In this document: one piece after another, positions 36,472 to 45,495 of the stretch
How the letters are laid out: every line of letters begins with the position of its first letter
How positions within the stretch are numbered: the first letter of the stretch is position 1
Source of the DNA: JADFJB01 sp964464595
GTDB taxonomy: Bacteria > Zhuqueibacterota > JdFR-76 > DREG01
DNA length: 64,000 bases
NCBI GenBank assembly: GCA_964464595.1
Contig: CAYXGW010000005.1
Span: 60,662 to 124,661, forward strand
Direction: 5' to 3'
Made by a program: the position numbers and the translations under genes
Notes under the pieces: model-generated
What the model saw: the letters and a program-made list of their open reading frames with translations, nothing else
Database searches by the model: none
What the model was told of the DNA's origin: nothing

Positions 36472-37983
36472 TTATTTGTTTGCTTTACTGTTTAATAGCC
36501 ACTCTACCAACAATCTTATGCTAAATCCTGTTGATCCCTTGGGAGAAATATGCAAATCTTTTGTGGTCCAAGCAACGCCGGCAATATCCAAATGAGCCCA
36601 TTTGTACTTTTGTGTAAATTCCGCTAAAAAAGCAGCAGCAACCGAAGAACCGGCACCAGAGCGGCCAATATTCCTTAGGTCTGAGACGTCACTTTTTATT
36701 TGATCTTTGTAATCGTCATACAGTGGTAATGGCCACACTTTTTCACCGGAAATTTTACCAGCTTCCTGGATCTCTTCAATAAGAGATTGATCATTTCCCA
36801 TAAGGCCCGCAGCGGTAGGACCCAAGGCAACAACCACAGCACCGGTTAAGGTGGCTAAATCTACAACTGCTGAGGGTTTGTAGCGCTCGGCATAAGTAAG
36901 GGCATCCGCAAGAATGAGCCTTCCTTCGGCATCTGTATTAAGCACTTCGATAGTAGTACCGGACATCGAAGTAAGAATATCACCCGGTTTAGTGGCGCTT
37001 CCACCCAGCAGATTTTCAACTGCCGGTATTATTCCAATAATATTTAATGGGATTTTCAGATCAGCAATTGCACGCATGATCCCCAAAACATTGCCTCCAC
37101 CAGACATGTCAAATTTCATTTCATCCATGCTTTTGCCTGGTTTTATGGAAATTCCCCCGCTGTCAAACGTAACCCCTTTGCCGACAAATACAATAGGAGA
37201 TTGTTTTTTATTACCCTTTTGGTGTTCCAAGATGATCATTTTAGCCGGCTGGCTACTTCCGTTAGACACCGCTAATAAAGCTCCCATTTTGAGATGTTCC
37301 ATCTCTTTTTCAGATAGAATGGTACATTTCAAATCAAATTCCTCAGCTAGAGCTTTCGCTGTTTCTGCAAGCATTGTAGGTGTAACCACATTTCCAGGAT
37401 GATTTCCTAAATCACGGGCAAAATTTACGGCGTACGATATTGACATCCCTTTTTTTAATCCGTTTGAAACTTGATCTTTTGCATTATTCGGAATTGAAAC
37501 CAAATCAATATTTTTTAATTTGAGTTTTGCCTCATTATTTTCCGATTTTGTTTTGTATACATCGAAACTATAGGCTCCCAGTTCAATCCCCTCGACCACA
37601 GTTTGGGAAAAACGAGCCCAATCTTTACCTAGCACACATTTTTCTATTGTCCATATTGTTGCATGCTGAATATTATAGTTTTTAAATGATTTAACAAGTT
37701 TTCCGAAAGCATTTCTAAGAACATCAAAAGTATATTTTTCCTCTTCTCCTAATCCAAGGAGAATAATTCGAGAGAGATTCTCTAATTGGCCTCTAGTAGA
37801 TACATAATAAATTTCATGTTTTTTCCCTTTGAAATCGCTTAAGTCACCTGTAAGCATTTCGATTGAATCACTCATCTCTTTTGGTAAACCAAATGAAGTG
37901 ATTTTTTCATCTTGCAAAACGGGTATTATTAGAATATCAGTTTGAAGTTTACTAAATTTCGCTTCCGATATTTTGTATTTCAT
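36472..37983 (-). CDS. pepA: Leucyl aminopeptidase, M17 family (cytosol aminopeptidase)
   Basis: A 503-aa peptidase. The N-terminal macro-like domain covers about residues 1-170; the catalytic domain holds the di-metal site: VGKGVTFDSGGISIKPGKSM (Lys and Asp ligands), MSGGGNVLG, and NTDAEGRL at 349-356, where D351 and E353 bind metal and R355 is catalytic. It removes N-terminal residues, preferably Leu, in the cytoplasm; some PepA proteins also bind DNA. AGGAAG precedes the start. It stands between the nuo operon and ffh, about 80 bp after nuoN, and could be read from the nuo transcript. Confidence 0.95.
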   Translation of the reverse strand: MKYKISEAKFSKLQTDILIIPVLQDEKITSFGLPKEMSDSIEMLTGDLSDFKGKKHEIYYVSTRGQLENLSRIILLGLGEEEKYTFDVLRNAFGKLVKSFKNYNIQHATIWTIEKCVLGKDWARFSQTVVEGIELGAYSFDVYKTKSENNEAKLKLKNIDLVSIPNNAKDQVSNGLKKGMSISYAVNFARDLGNHPGNVVTPTMLAETAKALAEEFDLKCTILSEKEMEHLKMGALLAVSNGSSQPAKMIILEHQKGNKKQSPIVFVGKGVTFDSGGISIKPGKSMDEMKFDMSGGGNVLGIMRAIADLKIPLNIIGIIPAVENLLGGSATKPGDILTSMSGTTIEVLNTDAEGRLILADALTYAERYKPSAVVDLATLTGAVVVALGPTAAGLMGNDQSLIEEIQEAGKISGEKVWPLPLYDDYKDQIKSDVSDLRNIGRSGAGSSVAAAFLAEFTQKYKWAHLDIAGVAWTTKDLHISPKGSTGFSIRLLVEWLLNSKANK

Positions 37984-38062
37984 AATTAAAACTTCCTAGC
38001 TTTATAAATTATTCATGTCAGAGGAAACACTTATCCCCTTTTGTTAAATGTTTATCAAATAA

Positions 38063-39517
38063 TTATTGAATCACCAAAATTGACTCTTGAAAAAATTCAA
38101 ATAGTCCTGAAGGCATTATCCCCATTTGCAGCACAGCCAGCATTGCCAGAAGTATTGCAAACGAAAGGCCTAAACTCGCTTTAGGTACCTCAATTTCGCG
38201 TTCAGCATCTCGCATATATAAATTAATAACCACTCGTAAATAATAGTAGACAGAGATCACAGAATTCAATACTCCGATTATAACGAGCCATACATAGCCT
38301 GATTGCATTGCAGCACTAAAGATATAAAATTTACCGACGAAACCACCCGTTGGCGGAATACCTGCCAAACTAAACATAAATATGGCCATTGCTAATCCGG
38401 CAAAAGGATATCGGTATCCTAAGCCTCTGTAATCTTCAACATTTAGATTCTCTTGTTTATTGGAAGAACCCATATAGGAAATCACACCAAAAGCGCCTAA
38501 ATTCATGAAGGTATAAACAAGGAGATAAAAAAGTACGCTTGATTGGCCCGAATCGCTTCCTGCAATTACTCCGATAAGCAAATATCCTGCATGAGCAATA
38601 CTGGAATATGCTAACATTCTTTTGATATTATTTTGAGAAATAGCAACGATATTACCGACCGACATCGTTAGAACCGCAACAATCCATAGAATACTAATCC
38701 ACTCCGAATCCGATAGTGGCAACCCGGCGATGATAATCCGTAGCAAAGGTGCAATCGCAGCTCCTTTGGCCCCAGAAGACATAAATGCCGTAACCGGTGT
38801 GGGCGCACCTTGGTAAACATCCGGAGTCCACATGTGAAAAGGTACAAACGCAGCCTTAAAGGAAAATCCGATCATCAACAAAATTACACCAGAAACCAAA
38901 AGAATACCGTTAAAGCCTTGAGTCTTAATATATGCTCCGATCTCAACCAAATCCAATGTGCCGGTAGCACCATAAACCAGCGCGATCCCATACAAAAAGA
39001 ATCCTGTAGAAAATGCACCTAATAAAAAATATTTAAGGGAAGCTTCGACAGAATCCATTCGCATTTTGCGGATTCCTACGAGAATATAAAGAGCAATAGA
39101 CAATATTTCCAAACCCAAAAATACAACCAGCAAATTAGATGTGGAAACCATCATAATCATTCCGACAGTTGAAAGCAGTAATAATCCGTAAAAATCACCA
39201 TAATTCAAGTATTCATTTTCCACATTATTCAAGGATAGAAGAATTGAAAGCAAAGCCCCAACGAGAAATACAATGGTAAATGCAAGTGAAAAATTATCTG
39301 CTATAACTGTACCGTTAAAACCGGAAACATTTTTATCCCATAAATTGATAACTGTCCAAAGAGCTATGATGATTCCAGCTATAGCAATTATTGCCAGGGT
39401 TTCTCTTTTGATTTTGTTCAAAAACAGGGGAACTAATAAGAGGATACAGGCAAAAACCGTAAGCACAATTTGCGGATAAATAGAACTCATTTCAATATTT
39501 GGTAATGTGAATTCCAT
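38063..39517 (-). CDS. nuoN: NADH-quinone oxidoreductase subunit N
   Basis: A 484-aa antiporter-like membrane subunit of complex I with about 14 helices. The family motifs are plain: LGLEILSIALYILVG, EASLKYFLLGAFSTGFFLYG, the lysine-bearing GFSFKAAFVPFHMWTPDVYQ followed by GAPTPVTAFMSSGAKGAA, and NIKRMLAYSSIAHAGYLLIG. It forms one of the three proton channels in the membrane arm. GGAG precedes the ATG, which directly follows the nuoM stop. Last gene of the operon. Confidence 0.96.
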   Translation of the reverse strand: MEFTLPNIEMSSIYPQIVLTVFACILLLVPLFLNKIKRETLAIIAIAGIIIALWTVINLWDKNVSGFNGTVIADNFSLAFTIVFLVGALLSILLSLNNVENEYLNYGDFYGLLLLSTVGMIMMVSTSNLLVVFLGLEILSIALYILVGIRKMRMDSVEASLKYFLLGAFSTGFFLYGIALVYGATGTLDLVEIGAYIKTQGFNGILLVSGVILLMIGFSFKAAFVPFHMWTPDVYQGAPTPVTAFMSSGAKGAAIAPLLRIIIAGLPLSDSEWISILWIVAVLTMSVGNIVAISQNNIKRMLAYSSIAHAGYLLIGVIAGSDSGQSSVLFYLLVYTFMNLGAFGVISYMGSSNKQENLNVEDYRGLGYRYPFAGLAMAIFMFSLAGIPPTGGFVGKFYIFSAAMQSGYVWLVIIGVLNSVISVYYYLRVVINLYMRDAEREIEVPKASLGLSFAILLAMLAVLQMGIMPSGLFEFFQESILVIQ

Positions 39518-41089
39518 CTACTTTTCTCCGTGATCAGAAGAGGTTAGTTCTAATAATTCTTTGGTAACATTTATTTCAAGTCTGGTGATTTTTTCTTTTC
39601 TTACCCGGGCTTCAGTAAGAACCTTATTAACTGTAGCCTCCGTTTTTTTGAGGAATGTCGAAGAGTAAACGCCGATCCAAAAACAAAGTAAAGTAATCGG
39701 CACTAATACAGTAATTTCACGCCAGTTTAGGTCTTTTAGTTTTTTATTTTCAGGGTTATCCAGCTTGCCAAAATTAACTCTTTGAAACATCCAAAGCATA
39801 TAAACCGCAGCTAATATCACCCCGCTTGTGGCAATAATTGCTAAAACTTTATTGACTTTAAATGTGCCCAGCAATATCAAAAATTCTCCAACAAAGCCAT
39901 TTAGTCCGGGTAAGCCAATCGAAGACATGGTGAAAATCATAAAAAAAGTGACAAATATCGGCATCTGTTTAGCCAGTCCGCCAAAATCAGAAATTAACCT
40001 TGTATGACGGCGTTCGTAAATCATTCCTACCAGCAAAAATAAGGCGCCGGTTGACAAACCATGATTGACCATTTGAATTATGCTTCCTTGCAACGCTTCA
40101 GTATTCATAGCAAAGACGCCAAGCATCACAAATCCAAGGTGGCTGACAGACGAGTACGCAACCAGCTTTTTGATATCCGGCTGTACCATTGCTACAAGAG
40201 CACCATAAATAATACCGATAACCGCTAATATTGAAATCAATCCCATGAATGATTCACTGGCATTGGGAAAAAATGGCAGGCAAAAGCGTAAAAATCCATA
40301 GGTCCCCATTTTAAGTAGTACTCCAGCAAGAATTACACTTCCTCCTGTTGGAGCCTCGACATGTGCATCAGGCAACCATGTATGAAAAGGAAACATCGGA
40401 ACTTTAATCGCAAATGCCGTTGCAAAGGCCAGGAACAACCATACCTGACTTTTGCTTGAAATAATAACTTCTTTTAAAGCCATATAGTCAAAACTATAGA
40501 AACCAAACTGTTTGGTGTGTAGAAAATAAAGAAATAGAATGGCAACCAGCATGAGAACACCACCGAACATAGTAAAGATAAAGAATTTTATGGTTGCATA
40601 AATTCGCCTGCCACCGCCCCAGACACCGATGATGAAATACATCGGGATTAACATTCCTTCCCAGAAAATATAGAACAGGAAAAGGTCAAGAGCACAAAAA
40701 GCGCCTAACATTCCTGTTTCCAACATGAGGAACATGATCATGTATTCTTTAATTCGTGTTTGAATAGATGTCCAGGAAGATAGAATTACCAACGGAGTTA
40801 GAAAGGTTGTTAAAAGCACTAAGAGAATACTGATTCCGTCAATTCCCAAATGATAGGAAATACCAAGAGATTCAATCCAAACTGTCTTTTCAACAAATTG
40901 AAAATTGGGGTCGGATGCATCGAATTTAAAGAATAGTGGAATAGATATCAAAAATACAAGTGATGTAAGCCCAAGAGTAAAATTTCGTATTAAATCGACC
41001 TTTTCCCGATCAATAAACAATAATATAAATACTCCGAGCAGGGGCAGAAAAGTTACTATTGAAATCAAATGATTGTTAAAATATTCCAT
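39518..41089 (-). CDS. nuoM: NADH-quinone oxidoreductase subunit M
   Basis: A 523-aa proton-channel subunit, normal length. Motifs: LGIDGISILLVLLTTFLTPL, FYIFWEGMLIPMYFIIGVWG (the key Glu), FATAFAIKVPMFPFHTWLPD followed by AHVEAPTGGSVILAGVLLKM, DIKKLVAYSSVSHLGFVMLG and GLPGLNGFVGEFLILLG. Residues past about 470 form a charged C-terminal tail (VRKEKITRLEINVTKELLEL), a little longer than usual. It is 9 bp downstream of nuoL. Confidence 0.97.
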   Translation of the reverse strand: MEYFNNHLISIVTFLPLLGVFILLFIDREKVDLIRNFTLGLTSLVFLISIPLFFKFDASDPNFQFVEKTVWIESLGISYHLGIDGISILLVLLTTFLTPLVILSSWTSIQTRIKEYMIMFLMLETGMLGAFCALDLFLFYIFWEGMLIPMYFIIGVWGGGRRIYATIKFFIFTMFGGVLMLVAILFLYFLHTKQFGFYSFDYMALKEVIISSKSQVWLFLAFATAFAIKVPMFPFHTWLPDAHVEAPTGGSVILAGVLLKMGTYGFLRFCLPFFPNASESFMGLISILAVIGIIYGALVAMVQPDIKKLVAYSSVSHLGFVMLGVFAMNTEALQGSIIQMVNHGLSTGALFLLVGMIYERRHTRLISDFGGLAKQMPIFVTFFMIFTMSSIGLPGLNGFVGEFLILLGTFKVNKVLAIIATSGVILAAVYMLWMFQRVNFGKLDNPENKKLKDLNWREITVLVPITLLCFWIGVYSSTFLKKTEATVNKVLTEARVRKEKITRLEINVTKELLELTSSDHGEK

Positions 41090-41098
41090 ATCCAGAAA

Positions 41099-43039
41099 TC
41101 AGAAAATGATGAAAAATAATATTGCAACAACACCTAGAACAAACACCAAAGCATAATTTTGTACGAAACCGGTTTGGATATTCCGTAAATATTTCCCGGT
41201 TGTCCTCACTAAAAATCCTGTTCCATTAACAGCCCCATCCACTATTTTCACATCTACTACCTTCCATAGTACTAAATCAGACAGTTTATGGATTGGCCGA
41301 ACAATAAGAAAATCATAAAGTTCATCCACGTAGTATTTATTGAATACTGCCTTATAAATAAGACCCAATCTCCTGGAAATGTTATCCGGGAGTTCTGTTT
41401 TTTTGACATACATAAGATATGAAAAACCAATACTCATAAAACTGATCAGTAAAACGATGCCCATTAATGTCCATTCCATCTCATGGTGAGCTTCTGAAGC
41501 CGCATGGCTAAAAGCCGCTTCTCTAATATTGCTGCTTTGCTCGAAAACAGGATGAAGGAAATGCTCAAATTGATTACTCCCTCCAAGTAAAGCAGGTATA
41601 CCCACGTAACCTCCAATGACTGCTAGTACCGCTAACAGAATTAGGGGAATCGTCATTACTTTTGGCGATTCATGAACGTGATGGGCTATTTTCTCATCTG
41701 CCCTGAGATTACCGAAAAATGTCATGAAGATCAATCTAAACATATAGAAAGTGGTAATGCCGGCAGCAATAGCCCCGATTAACCATAACCAATAACTTCC
41801 GTAGGGACTTGAAAAAGCTTGCCACAAGATTTCGTCTTTACTAAAAAAACCGGAAAAGCCGGGAATCCCGGCTATTGCAAGGGTTGCAAGAAACATTGTC
41901 CAGAAAGTTATGGGCATACGTTTTTTTAATCCACCCATCATCCGCATGTCGGTATTATTGGACATGGCATGCATGACACTTCCTGCGCCAAGAAATAGAA
42001 GGGCTTTGAAAAATGCATGTGTCATGAGATGGAATATGCCAGCTGAAAATGCTCCAACTCCGGCACCAAGGATCATATAGCCCAATTGGCTTACGGTTGA
42101 ATAAGCCAACACCCGCTTAATATCAAATTGAGTGATTCCTATGGTTGCGGCAAAAATAGCTGTTAATGCTCCAACAACCGCGACAACACCCATGGCTGTA
42201 GGTGATAGTGTATAAATCACATTGGTACGTGCAATCATATACACACCAGCTGTTACCATTGTAGCTGCATGGATCAAAGCGCTAACCGGTGTCGGACCAG
42301 CCATTGCATCGGGTAACCAGACATAAAGTGGAATTTGTGCAGATTTGCCAACCGCACCGACAAAAAGTAAAAGAGCAATTGCCGTCATTGTACCATTGCC
42401 AACCGAAAAATTACTGGCAGCCTGAGAAAATACTTCTGTAAAATCCAGTGTACCGAAAGTTACAAATATGAGAAATACAGCCAACAAGAACCCGAAATCG
42501 CCAATTCTATTTACGACAAAAGCCTTTCGACCAGCATATGCATAATCTTTATTTTCATACCAAAATCCAATTAGCAAATAAGAACAGAGGCCGACTCCTT
42601 CCCAACCGACAAACATTAACAGAAAATTATTTGCCATAATCAATAGAAGCATGGAAAAGACAAATAGATTCAGGTAGGTAAAGTATCTTGCGATTCCTTT
42701 ATCGCCATGCATGTAGCCCATTGAATAAATATGAATGATAGTGGAAACACCCGTTACCACTAAAAGCATGACCATAGACAAAGGATCGATCTGAAATCCG
42801 ACTTTTACGGAAAAAGAGCCAGCGGCGATCCAGGTAAACAAATCATACTCAAAAATGCGTGATTGTTCAGGAAGATCCAACAAACCGGAAAAGAGTGACA
42901 GCGAGACTAAAAAAGAAAGTCCAATAGCTGAGCATCCGACGATGCCAACTGTTTTCTCATTAAGTTTTGTACCAAAAAAACCATTGATAATAACGCCAAT
43001 TAGAGGGAATAGAGGAACTAACCATACATATTCAAGCAT
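41099..43039 (-). CDS. nuoL: NADH-quinone oxidoreductase subunit L
   Basis: I start at the ATG at 43039 (646 aa, MLEYVWLVPLFPLIGVIING) because CAGGAGA lies seven bases upstream; a TTG seven codons earlier is in frame but precedes that site. Distal proton-channel subunit with a lateral amphipathic helix near the C-terminus. Motifs: MLLVVTGVSTIIHIYSMGYM, MFVGWEGVGLCSYLLIGFWY, GAVGKSAQIPLYVWLPDAMA followed by GPTPVSALIHAATMVTAGVY, and FDIKRVLAYSTVSQLGYMIL. Gly- and Asn-rich end KYLRNIQTGFVQNYALVFVL is typical. Confidence 0.97.
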   Translation of the reverse strand: MLEYVWLVPLFPLIGVIINGFFGTKLNEKTVGIVGCSAIGLSFLVSLSLFSGLLDLPEQSRIFEYDLFTWIAAGSFSVKVGFQIDPLSMVMLLVVTGVSTIIHIYSMGYMHGDKGIARYFTYLNLFVFSMLLLIMANNFLLMFVGWEGVGLCSYLLIGFWYENKDYAYAGRKAFVVNRIGDFGFLLAVFLIFVTFGTLDFTEVFSQAASNFSVGNGTMTAIALLLFVGAVGKSAQIPLYVWLPDAMAGPTPVSALIHAATMVTAGVYMIARTNVIYTLSPTAMGVVAVVGALTAIFAATIGITQFDIKRVLAYSTVSQLGYMILGAGVGAFSAGIFHLMTHAFFKALLFLGAGSVMHAMSNNTDMRMMGGLKKRMPITFWTMFLATLAIAGIPGFSGFFSKDEILWQAFSSPYGSYWLWLIGAIAAGITTFYMFRLIFMTFFGNLRADEKIAHHVHESPKVMTIPLILLAVLAVIGGYVGIPALLGGSNQFEHFLHPVFEQSSNIREAAFSHAASEAHHEMEWTLMGIVLLISFMSIGFSYLMYVKKTELPDNISRRLGLIYKAVFNKYYVDELYDFLIVRPIHKLSDLVLWKVVDVKIVDGAVNGTGFLVRTTGKYLRNIQTGFVQNYALVFVLGVVAILFFIIF

Positions 43040-43070
43040 CAAATCTCCTGACAAACGCAATCATTGTCTT

Positions 43071-43373
43071 TTATCCACGCAAAAGATTAATTTCATCAAC
43101 ATTAATCGTACCTTTAAGCCGGAATAAAGAAATAATTATAGCAAGCCCAACTGCAACCTCTGCTGCTGCGACAGTCATAATAAAAAATACAAATATTTGA
43201 CCATCTACGGAGTTAAGTTGACGCGCCAACGCTACAAAAGTTAGATTTACCGCATTTAGCATTAATTCAATACTCATAAAAATGACGAGAGCATTTCTTC
43301 GCATAAGTACACCTAATACACCAATGGCGAAAAGCAAAGCTGCTACAATTAAAAAATACTCGACAGGTATCAT
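43071..43373 (-). CDS. nuoK: NADH-quinone oxidoreductase subunit K
   Basis: A 100-aa, three-helix subunit of the membrane arm (E-channel). MIPVEYFLIVAALLFAIGVL, RRNALVIFMSIELMLNAVNL (with the conserved membrane Glu) and AAAEVAVGLAIIISLFRLKG are textbook NuoK features. Exact family length. 20 bp after nuoJ. Confidence 0.97.
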   Translation of the reverse strand: MIPVEYFLIVAALLFAIGVLGVLMRRNALVIFMSIELMLNAVNLTFVALARQLNSVDGQIFVFFIMTVAAAEVAVGLAIIISLFRLKGTINVDEINLLRG

Positions 43374-43393
43374 TGATTTTATATTCCTTTCAC

Positions 43394-43915
43394 TTATTCT
43401 TCTTTTGGAAGGTGTTTTCTGCCTAATACAATTGCACCAACTATTCCTATCAATAAAAGTATGGACGCTGCTTCAAAAGGAAATAAATAATCCGTAAACA
43501 GCTTACCACCTATAACTTCCACACTTCCCAACTCGTTAATTTTCTCCGGTGGAAAATTGCCAATTTTACCCGTAACGGATCCTTTATAGATAATCAAAAA
43601 AATTTGAGACAAAAATAAAACAGATAGTACTGAGCCAAACAAAACCTGGAATGGTTTGCCAATGGGAATTCGGGCTTCCTGGCGTAAATTCAGCAACATA
43701 ATCACGAAAAGAAAAAGCACCATAATTGCTCCGGCATAAACAATAATATGAACAACGGCCAGGAATTGAGCTTCTAACAGAAAATAAAATCCTGCAATGC
43801 CAAAAAAAGTGATGATTAGAAATAAGGCGCTGTAAACCGGATTCTTATGCAAAATCATAACAATGGCCGATGCTATTACTATCACGGAAAAAAAGAAAAA
43901 GAAAAATGATATCAT
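43394..43915 (-). CDS. nuoJ: NADH-quinone oxidoreductase subunit J
   Basis: A 173-aa membrane subunit with five helices. The family signature is HKNPVYSALFLIITFFGIAG then FYFLLEAQFLAVVHIIVYAG and AIMVLFLFVIMLLN. The C-terminal helix (FEAASILLLIGIVGAIVLGR) is normal. The start is close to the nuoI stop (6 bp). It contributes to the quinone-coupled E-channel. Confidence 0.96.
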   Translation of the reverse strand: MISFFFFFFSVIVIASAIVMILHKNPVYSALFLIITFFGIAGFYFLLEAQFLAVVHIIVYAGAIMVLFLFVIMLLNLRQEARIPIGKPFQVLFGSVLSVLFLSQIFLIIYKGSVTGKIGNFPPEKINELGSVEVIGGKLFTDYLFPFEAASILLLIGIVGAIVLGRKHLPKEE

Positions 43916-43921
43916 TGCTTT

Positions 43922-44431
43922 TTAAAATCCTGTTTCTTCTTTAGAACGATCAAAATATTTTCCATCTGCTGTTAAGTCATAATTCTTAAGCAATCTCTCT
44001 TTGTCCCAAATCAGTTCCTCACGCGTATAGGCGGAGAAATCATAAATTTCGGTGAGTTGAATGGCGTCTTCCGGACAGGCTTCTTCACACATTCCGCATA
44101 GGATACATCGAAGCATATCAATTTCAAATCGAACCGGATATTTTTCCCTGTCATCCCATGGCGCCACTCCGGCTGTCATCGATATACATTTTGCCGGACA
44201 TGCTGTTGAACACATTTCGCAACTGACACATTTGACTCTACCCTGTTCATCCCTGTTAAGACGAATGGCGCCCCGATGACCTGGAGCTGGAATCCATTTC
44301 TCTTCAGGATATTGAACGGTATACTTTTTTTTGAACATATGTCTCAACGTAATGAACATACCTTTCAAAATTGCAGGAAAATATAATTTATCCGTCCATT
44401 TTGGTTTGTAAGCTACTTTGATAATTGCCAT
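43922..44431 (-). CDS. nuoI: NADH-quinone oxidoreductase subunit I (two 4Fe-4S clusters)
   Basis: I start at the ATG at 44431 (169 aa, MAIIKVAYKPKWTDKLYFPA). The frame remains open another 67 codons upstream, but that part lies entirely inside nuoH in another frame and has no family resemblance. Two ferredoxin motifs bind clusters N6a and N6b: C68-V-S-C71-E-M-C74-S-T-A-C78-P with C82, and C109-I-L-C112-G-M-C115-E-E-A-C119-P. It carries electrons from NuoG to NuoB. Start is 8 bp after the nuoH stop. Confidence 0.96.
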   Translation of the reverse strand: MAIIKVAYKPKWTDKLYFPAILKGMFITLRHMFKKKYTVQYPEEKWIPAPGHRGAIRLNRDEQGRVKCVSCEMCSTACPAKCISMTAGVAPWDDREKYPVRFEIDMLRCILCGMCEEACPEDAIQLTEIYDFSAYTREELIWDKERLLKNYDLTADGKYFDRSKEETGF

Positions 44432-44439
44432 AAAACCTC

Positions 44440-45495
44440 TTAATACAATAAACTGATAATGATGCCTGTTACAACAACATTCGCCAGGGCAATCGGAAGA
44501 AGTACCTTCCACCCTAAGCGCATTAATTGATCGAATCTGAATCTTGGAATAGTCCAGCGAATCCAAATAAATAAGAAGAGGAAAAAGCCGGTTTTTGCTG
44601 AAAAAGCTACCAACGAAAGCGCTACCCCCCAAAATCCCATTTGGCTTTCATCCACATAAGGAAAATCCCAACCGCCTAAATACAAGGTACTGATCAAAGC
44701 GGAAGCCGTAATCATTGCAATATATTCTCCCATGAAAAACATGGAAAACTTCATACTGCTATATTCTGTATGATAACCGGCGACCAATTCGGGTTCTGCT
44801 TCTGACAAATCGAAAGGTAAACGATTGGTCTCCGCAAAAATAGCAATCAAAAATATGATAAATCCAACAGGCTGTAAAAAAATATTCCAATTAGGTAGTA
44901 TACCAAACAATAATTGTGATTGCTGACTAACCATTTCATCCAAACGTAAAGTTCCGGCTATCATCAAGACGCCGATTAAGGCGAGTCCCATGGAAAGCTC
45001 ATAGCTGATTACCTGGGCAGAAGAACGAATACCGCCGAATAAAGGGTATTTGCTATTGGATGCCCAGCCGCCGAGAATTAAACCATACACACTCAACGAG
45101 ACCAGCGCAAAAATATAAAGCAATCCTACATTTAGATTTGCTATTTGCAAATTGATTTCTCTGCCAAATGCAGAAAAACTGTGACCAAACGGGATTACCG
45201 CAAATGTCAGAATCGAAGGGATCAAAACCATCATTGGGGCAATAATGTAAATCACTTTTTCTACGTGGTTTGGGATAATATCCTCTTTGAAGATAAACTT
45301 AATCCCATCTGCAGCTGGTTGCAGTATACCACCTGGCCCAACCCGGTTTGGACCAATCCTGTCTTGCATATAGGCGCTAATTTTTCGTTCGGCCAAGGTT
45401 AAAACCACAAACACTTGAACGTTGATGAGCACGACGATCACAATTTTAGTGATCATAATAACTAAATCTATTAAGACTAAACCAGTTTCTGTCAT
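44440..45495 (-). CDS. nuoH: NADH-quinone oxidoreductase subunit H
   Basis: A 351-aa eight-helix subunit that forms most of the quinone chamber. Motifs: TLAERKISAYMQDRIGPNRV, QPAADGIKFIFKEDIIPNHV, AETNRLPFDLSEAEPELVAG, YHTEYSSMKFSMFFMGEYIA and RWTIPRFRFDQLMRLGWKVL. Normal length. Its ATG overlaps the nuoG stop by 4 bp (ATGA), indicating coupling. Confidence 0.97.
   Translation of the reverse strand: MTETGLVLIDLVIMITKIVIVVLINVQVFVVLTLAERKISAYMQDRIGPNRVGPGGILQPAADGIKFIFKEDIIPNHVEKVIYIIAPMMVLIPSILTFAVIPFGHSFSAFGREINLQIANLNVGLLYIFALVSLSVYGLILGGWASNSKYPLFGGIRSSAQVISYELSMGLALIGVLMIAGTLRLDEMVSQQSQLLFGILPNWNIFLQPVGFIIFLIAIFAETNRLPFDLSEAEPELVAGYHTEYSSMKFSMFFMGEYIAMITASALISTLYLGGWDFPYVDESQMGFWGVALSLVAFSAKTGFFLFLFIWIRWTIPRFRFDQLMRLGWKVLLPIALANVVVTGIIISLLY

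Noticed and set aside
44432..44632. Extended N-terminus for nuoI (67 extra codons)
   Set aside because: The extension lies within nuoH and has no similarity to NuoI; the ATG at 44431 gives the normal protein.
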